From NCBI GenBank assembly GCA_964568355.1, contig CAZMRK010000685.1, positions 1 through 16,327 of the forward strand: 16,327 nucleotides of DNA, read 5' to 3'. A program made the translations under genes and the position numbers. Of the stretch, positions 14,117-16,327 are shown piece after piece. Each line of letters opens with the position of its first letter. The first letter of the stretch is position 1. The notes under the pieces were generated by a model. That model saw only the letters and a program-made list of their open reading frames with translations, did no database searches and had not been told where the DNA came from. Source of the stretch: JAJPJX01 sp964568355 (lineage in GTDB: Bacteria > Acidobacteriota > Terriglobia > Bryobacterales > Bryobacteraceae).

Positions 14117-14181
14117 TTTGGGGTTGCTCTCAAAATCACCGGGATACAGACGGCCCTATAGACTAAATAGTGTAGGCATAC

Positions 14182-14190
14182 GGAGGGAGG
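14182..14190 (+). promoter_or_regulatory. Strong Shine-Dalgarno that decides a TTG start
   Basis: GGAGGGAGG ends six bases before TTG 14197. This purine block is the best ribosome binding site in the window and supports the TTG start of the aldo/keto reductase. Upstream, TATAGA (14157-14162) is a possible -10 element, but no -35 fits it well. Confidence 0.75.
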
Positions 14191-14196
14191 GCTACT

Positions 14197-15255
14197 TTGG
14201 GACTCGATCACTTTCGTACTTTGGGACGTACGGGACTGAAGGTTTCACCGTTGGCGTTGGGCGCGATGACCTTCGGTTGGGGTGCGGATAAAGAGACGGC
14301 GCGCCGTCTGTTCGAGGTCTACCGGGAGGCCGGCGGCAACTTCCTCGACACGGCGGATATGTATTCGGGCGGTGTCAGTGAAGAATGGCTCGGTGAGCTG
14401 ATTCAAGCCGGCAAAGCGCGCGATGACGTGGTGCTTGCGACCAAATTCAGCTTCTCCGCGCAACAGGGTAACCCGAACGCCGGCGGCAACGGACGCAAGA
14501 ATATCCTGCGGGCTCTTGAGGGCTCGCTGCGGCGTCTGCGGACCGACTATCTCGATCTGTACATCATGCACACCTGGGACCGTGCGACGCCGGTTGAGGA
14601 GGTCGCATCCACGTTGAATGATCTGGTGCGCTGCGGGAAGATCCGGCACGTAGGCCTCAGTGACGTGCCGGCGTGGTACGCGGCCCGGTTTACAACCATG
14701 GCGGACCTTCGAGGCTGGGAACGGCCGGCGTCTCTTCAGCTCGAATATTCGCTGGTTGCCCGAAACCTGGAGCGCGAGCATTTGCCGCTGGCCCAGGAAC
14801 TGGGAATATCGATCACGCCCTGGAGCCCTCTGGGCAGCGGATTTCTCACGGGCAAATTCCGCAGGATGGAAGGCCGGATTACCGGAGCCGGCCGGGTAGT
14901 GGACGTGAAAGACTCCGGCAACCCGGTGCTGGAGAGATTTGCCAAGCGCGAGCAGAACTGGAAGATTCTGGAGACACTGCTGGAAGTCGCGCGCGGGCTG
15001 GGCAGACCACCGGCTGAGATCGCGCTTGCCTGGGTCGTCGGTCGACCATGCATCACATCCACGCTCATTGGGGCCACGCGCGTAGAACAACTGGAAGCAA
15101 ATCTCGCCAGCGCGGCAGTGTCGCTGCCCGAGGACGCTGCACGCGTTTTGGACGAAGCCAGCGCCTTGGAGCCTAATGAGCTGGACCATTTCTTTGATCG
15201 TGTGCTGCAAGGGATGGTAAATGGCGGCACTAACGTGGCGCGAACGTTTTTCTAG
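14197..15255 (+). CDS. Aldo/keto reductase family oxidoreductase
   Basis: This 352-residue cytoplasmic NADPH-dependent oxidoreductase would reduce aldehydes or ketones to alcohols. The (beta/alpha)8 barrel family signature is complete. The N-terminus is FRTLGRTGLKVSPLALGAMTFG. The catalytic tetrad is D51 and Y56 (NFLDTADMYSGG), K83 (VVLATKFSF) and H125 (LYIMHTWD). Cofactor-side motifs include ITPWSPLGSGFLTGKFRR (206-223) and the C-terminal TSTLIGATRVEQLEANL (287-303). The form resembles the large bacterial group near YajO/Tas/YhdN. The exact substrate is unknown. The length is typical. It starts at TTG 14197 because of the ribosome binding site at 14182-14190. It is divergent from the TPR/UnbV gene and appears monocistronic. 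Confidence 0.92.
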   Translation: MGLDHFRTLGRTGLKVSPLALGAMTFGWGADKETARRLFEVYREAGGNFLDTADMYSGGVSEEWLGELIQAGKARDDVVLATKFSFSAQQGNPNAGGNGRKNILRALEGSLRRLRTDYLDLYIMHTWDRATPVEEVASTLNDLVRCGKIRHVGLSDVPAWYAARFTTMADLRGWERPASLQLEYSLVARNLEREHLPLAQELGISITPWSPLGSGFLTGKFRRMEGRITGAGRVVDVKDSGNPVLERFAKREQNWKILETLLEVARGLGRPPAEIALAWVVGRPCITSTLIGATRVEQLEANLASAAVSLPEDAARVLDEASALEPNELDHFFDRVLQGMVNGGTNVARTFF

Positions 15256-15287
15256 ATCCAGAGTTCTGAGAGTCCTGTGGGGCCGGG

Positions 15288-15314
15288 GCACCGTCTCTGT
15301 GGCCGAAACGGTGC
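15288..15314 (+). terminator. Stem-loop downstream of the aldo/keto reductase
   Basis: GCACCGT (15288-15294) and ACGGTGC (15308-15314) form a perfect seven-base stem with a 13-base loop, 33 bases after the TAG at 15253-15255. It is suitably placed to end the aldo/keto reductase transcript, but no U-run follows, so the role is tentative. Confidence 0.35.
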
Positions 15315-15419
15315 GGCAAATCCCATAGTCATCGAACAGAACCAGGACGAAACCAGGCTGGCGTTCGAGGTCAATCAAAGCGCGGCTATTAATCGTCAAG
15401 GTCGAAAGGCATTCCATTT

Positions 15420-15436
15420 GGCCGAAAAATACGGCC
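15420..15436 (-). terminator. Possible stem-loop downstream of the dienelactone hydrolase
   Basis: GGCCG (15420-15424) and CGGCC (15432-15436) are complementary around an A-rich loop. Read on the minus strand, it lies about 45 bases after the hydrolase stop. The stem is short and the following sequence has no T-tract. The 225-base gap 15256-15480 otherwise holds no gene I can support. Confidence 0.25.
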
Positions 15437-15480
15437 GATCGCGGTAAGTAACGTAAACATATAGGCCATTTCTGCGGCGT

Positions 15481-16326
15481 TCACGCCAGGGCCTTTCCGT
15501 AGAGAACCAGCAGGCGGCTCCATGCCTTCTCCGCCTTCGGCTCGTTATAGACCCGCGAATCGGGAGGGCACCAGCCATGCGCCGCGCCTTCGTATACCTC
15601 AATCTCCGCGGGCAGGTTGGCTTTGGCGAACGTTTCTTTGAGGACGGTCTTGTCGTTCGGCGAGCGGGCGTCGTCATTCGATGCGATCGCGATGAGGAAC
15701 TGCGCCTTGCTCTGCGCGGCCTGCAGGTGCGGGCTATTTGGCGCGTCCGTCACGAGTCCTCCGCCGTGAAAGGAGGCGACGGCTCCGACACGATCGGGCA
15801 CGGCAGCCGCGGTGCGAAACGCAATCGGGCCACCCATGCAATAGCCCTGCGTGCCGATCTTGCGATTCCTTGCCACAGATTTCTGTTTATCGAGCCACGC
15901 GATGAACGCTTTCGCATCGGTCATGTGCGTAGTCTCATTCAGGCTTTGCGCCAGCGGTCTCAATTCCTGAATTGGCGCTGCGGTGCCGGCTTCCGAGGCT
16001 GGCGCTTTTTTGACACGGTAGAAGGGATTGACCACCAGCACCGAATAGCCCGACTCGGCCAGCCGTTTGCCCATCTGGCGGAACGCCGGCCGCAGCCCGA
16101 AGATGTCCGGCCAGACGAGAACGCCCGGAGCAGTACCGGTCGCCGGATGCACAAAGTAACAGTCCGCGGTGCCGTCCGGCGTCTTTACCGTCACCTCCGA
16201 CTCGGTCACGGCAACCGCGTTAGCGACGCGCGGCAGCATCATCGCCACGCCTGCTCCCAACAGGACGCCGAACTGCTTGCGGGTCACCAGACCGCGAGCT
16301 TCATACTCCTGCCGGTCTTGTTCAAA
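15481..16326 (-). CDS. Dienelactone hydrolase family protein, exported type, 5' end off the window
   Basis: This alpha/beta-hydrolase relates to carboxymethylenebutenolidase. Counting from the GTG at 16287 (residue 1), C150 sits in the nucleophile elbow GYCMGG, D205 or D206 in ASNDD, and H237 in EGAAHGW: the Cys-Asp-His triad of the family. The PDIFGLRP loop carries D61 where classic dienelactone hydrolase has a glutamate (E36). The N-terminus TRKQFGVLLGAGVAMMLPRVANA looks like a Tat-type leader with RK instead of RR. GTG 16287 is probably not the true start. The frame stays open to the window edge and encodes FEQDRQEYEARGL before it, a type of charged preface usual for this subfamily. The substrate is unknown; family members hydrolyse lactones or esters. 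Confidence 0.88.
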   Translation of the reverse strand, partial: FEQDRQEYEARGLVTRKQFGVLLGAGVAMMLPRVANAVAVTESEVTVKTPDGTADCYFVHPATGTAPGVLVWPDIFGLRPAFRQMGKRLAESGYSVLVVNPFYRVKKAPASEAGTAAPIQELRPLAQSLNETTHMTDAKAFIAWLDKQKSVARNRKIGTQGYCMGGPIAFRTAAAVPDRVGAVASFHGGGLVTDAPNSPHLQAAQSKAQFLIAIASNDDARSPNDKTVLKETFAKANLPAEIEVYEGAAHGWCPPDSRVYNEPKAEKAWSRLLVLYGKALA

Positions 16327-16327
16327 A

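Noticed and set aside
14245..15417. Minus-strand open frame (390 codons) opposite the aldo/keto reductase, with about 50 codons in the gap 15256-15417
   Set aside because: Most of it is antisense to the reductase. The N-terminal part outside (MECLSTLTINSRALIDLE...) matches no family I recognise and has no ribosome binding site, so I do not call a gene or a remnant.

Overview
The window is GC-rich and gene-dense, with no tRNA, rRNA, CRISPR array or recognisable transposon. Several features point to an acidobacterium, probably of the Solibacter/Bryobacter type: two permeases of the ADOP kind (acidobacterial duplicated orphan permease, without an ATPase gene beside them), a large TPR/FG-GAP/ASPIC-UnbV exported protein, a glycine-rich exported protein with a WSSEEI...SPWA motif of a kind I associate with this phylum, and a dienelactone hydrolase with an N-terminal exported-type leader. 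The assignment is inferred from gene content only.

Layout from left to right. 1-377 (+) is the 3' end of an ADOP-type permease. It converges on a MotA/MotB-type stator pair (1917-390, minus). The glycine-rich exported protein (2847-2035, minus) lies upstream of that pair. Divergent from it is a translationally coupled two-gene unit: a divergent adenine-deaminase-like amidohydrolase (2877-4622) and an SSS-family symporter (4615-6297). A full-length ADOP permease follows with its own strong ribosome binding site (6344-8998). Then come, on the minus strand, a RidA-like protein (9463-9023) and a membrane-anchored MutS-family ATPase (11373-9577). The latter is divergent from a solitary nuoA (11423-11779). 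A TPR/FG-GAP/UnbV protein (14036-11826, minus) and an aldo/keto reductase (14197-15255, plus) diverge around a 160-base spacer rich in palindromes. A dienelactone hydrolase family gene (minus) runs off the right edge.

Most neighbours look functionally unrelated. The clearest functional units are motA-motB and the amidohydrolase-symporter pair. The pair could import a small molecule and hydrolyse it. The amidohydrolase keeps most presumed metal ligands of adenine deaminase but has lost two near-invariant motifs, so its substrate is open.

Small-scale signals stand out. The amidohydrolase and MutS-like genes share the same layout: TACAAT, five bases, then a TTG start. nuoA has an extended -10 six bases before ATG. 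All three suggest leaderless transcripts. Other genes use strong Shine-Dalgarno sequences, and these fix the starts of the ADOP gene (ATG 6344) and the aldo/keto reductase (TTG 14197). No stretch longer than 300 bases lacks a gene.
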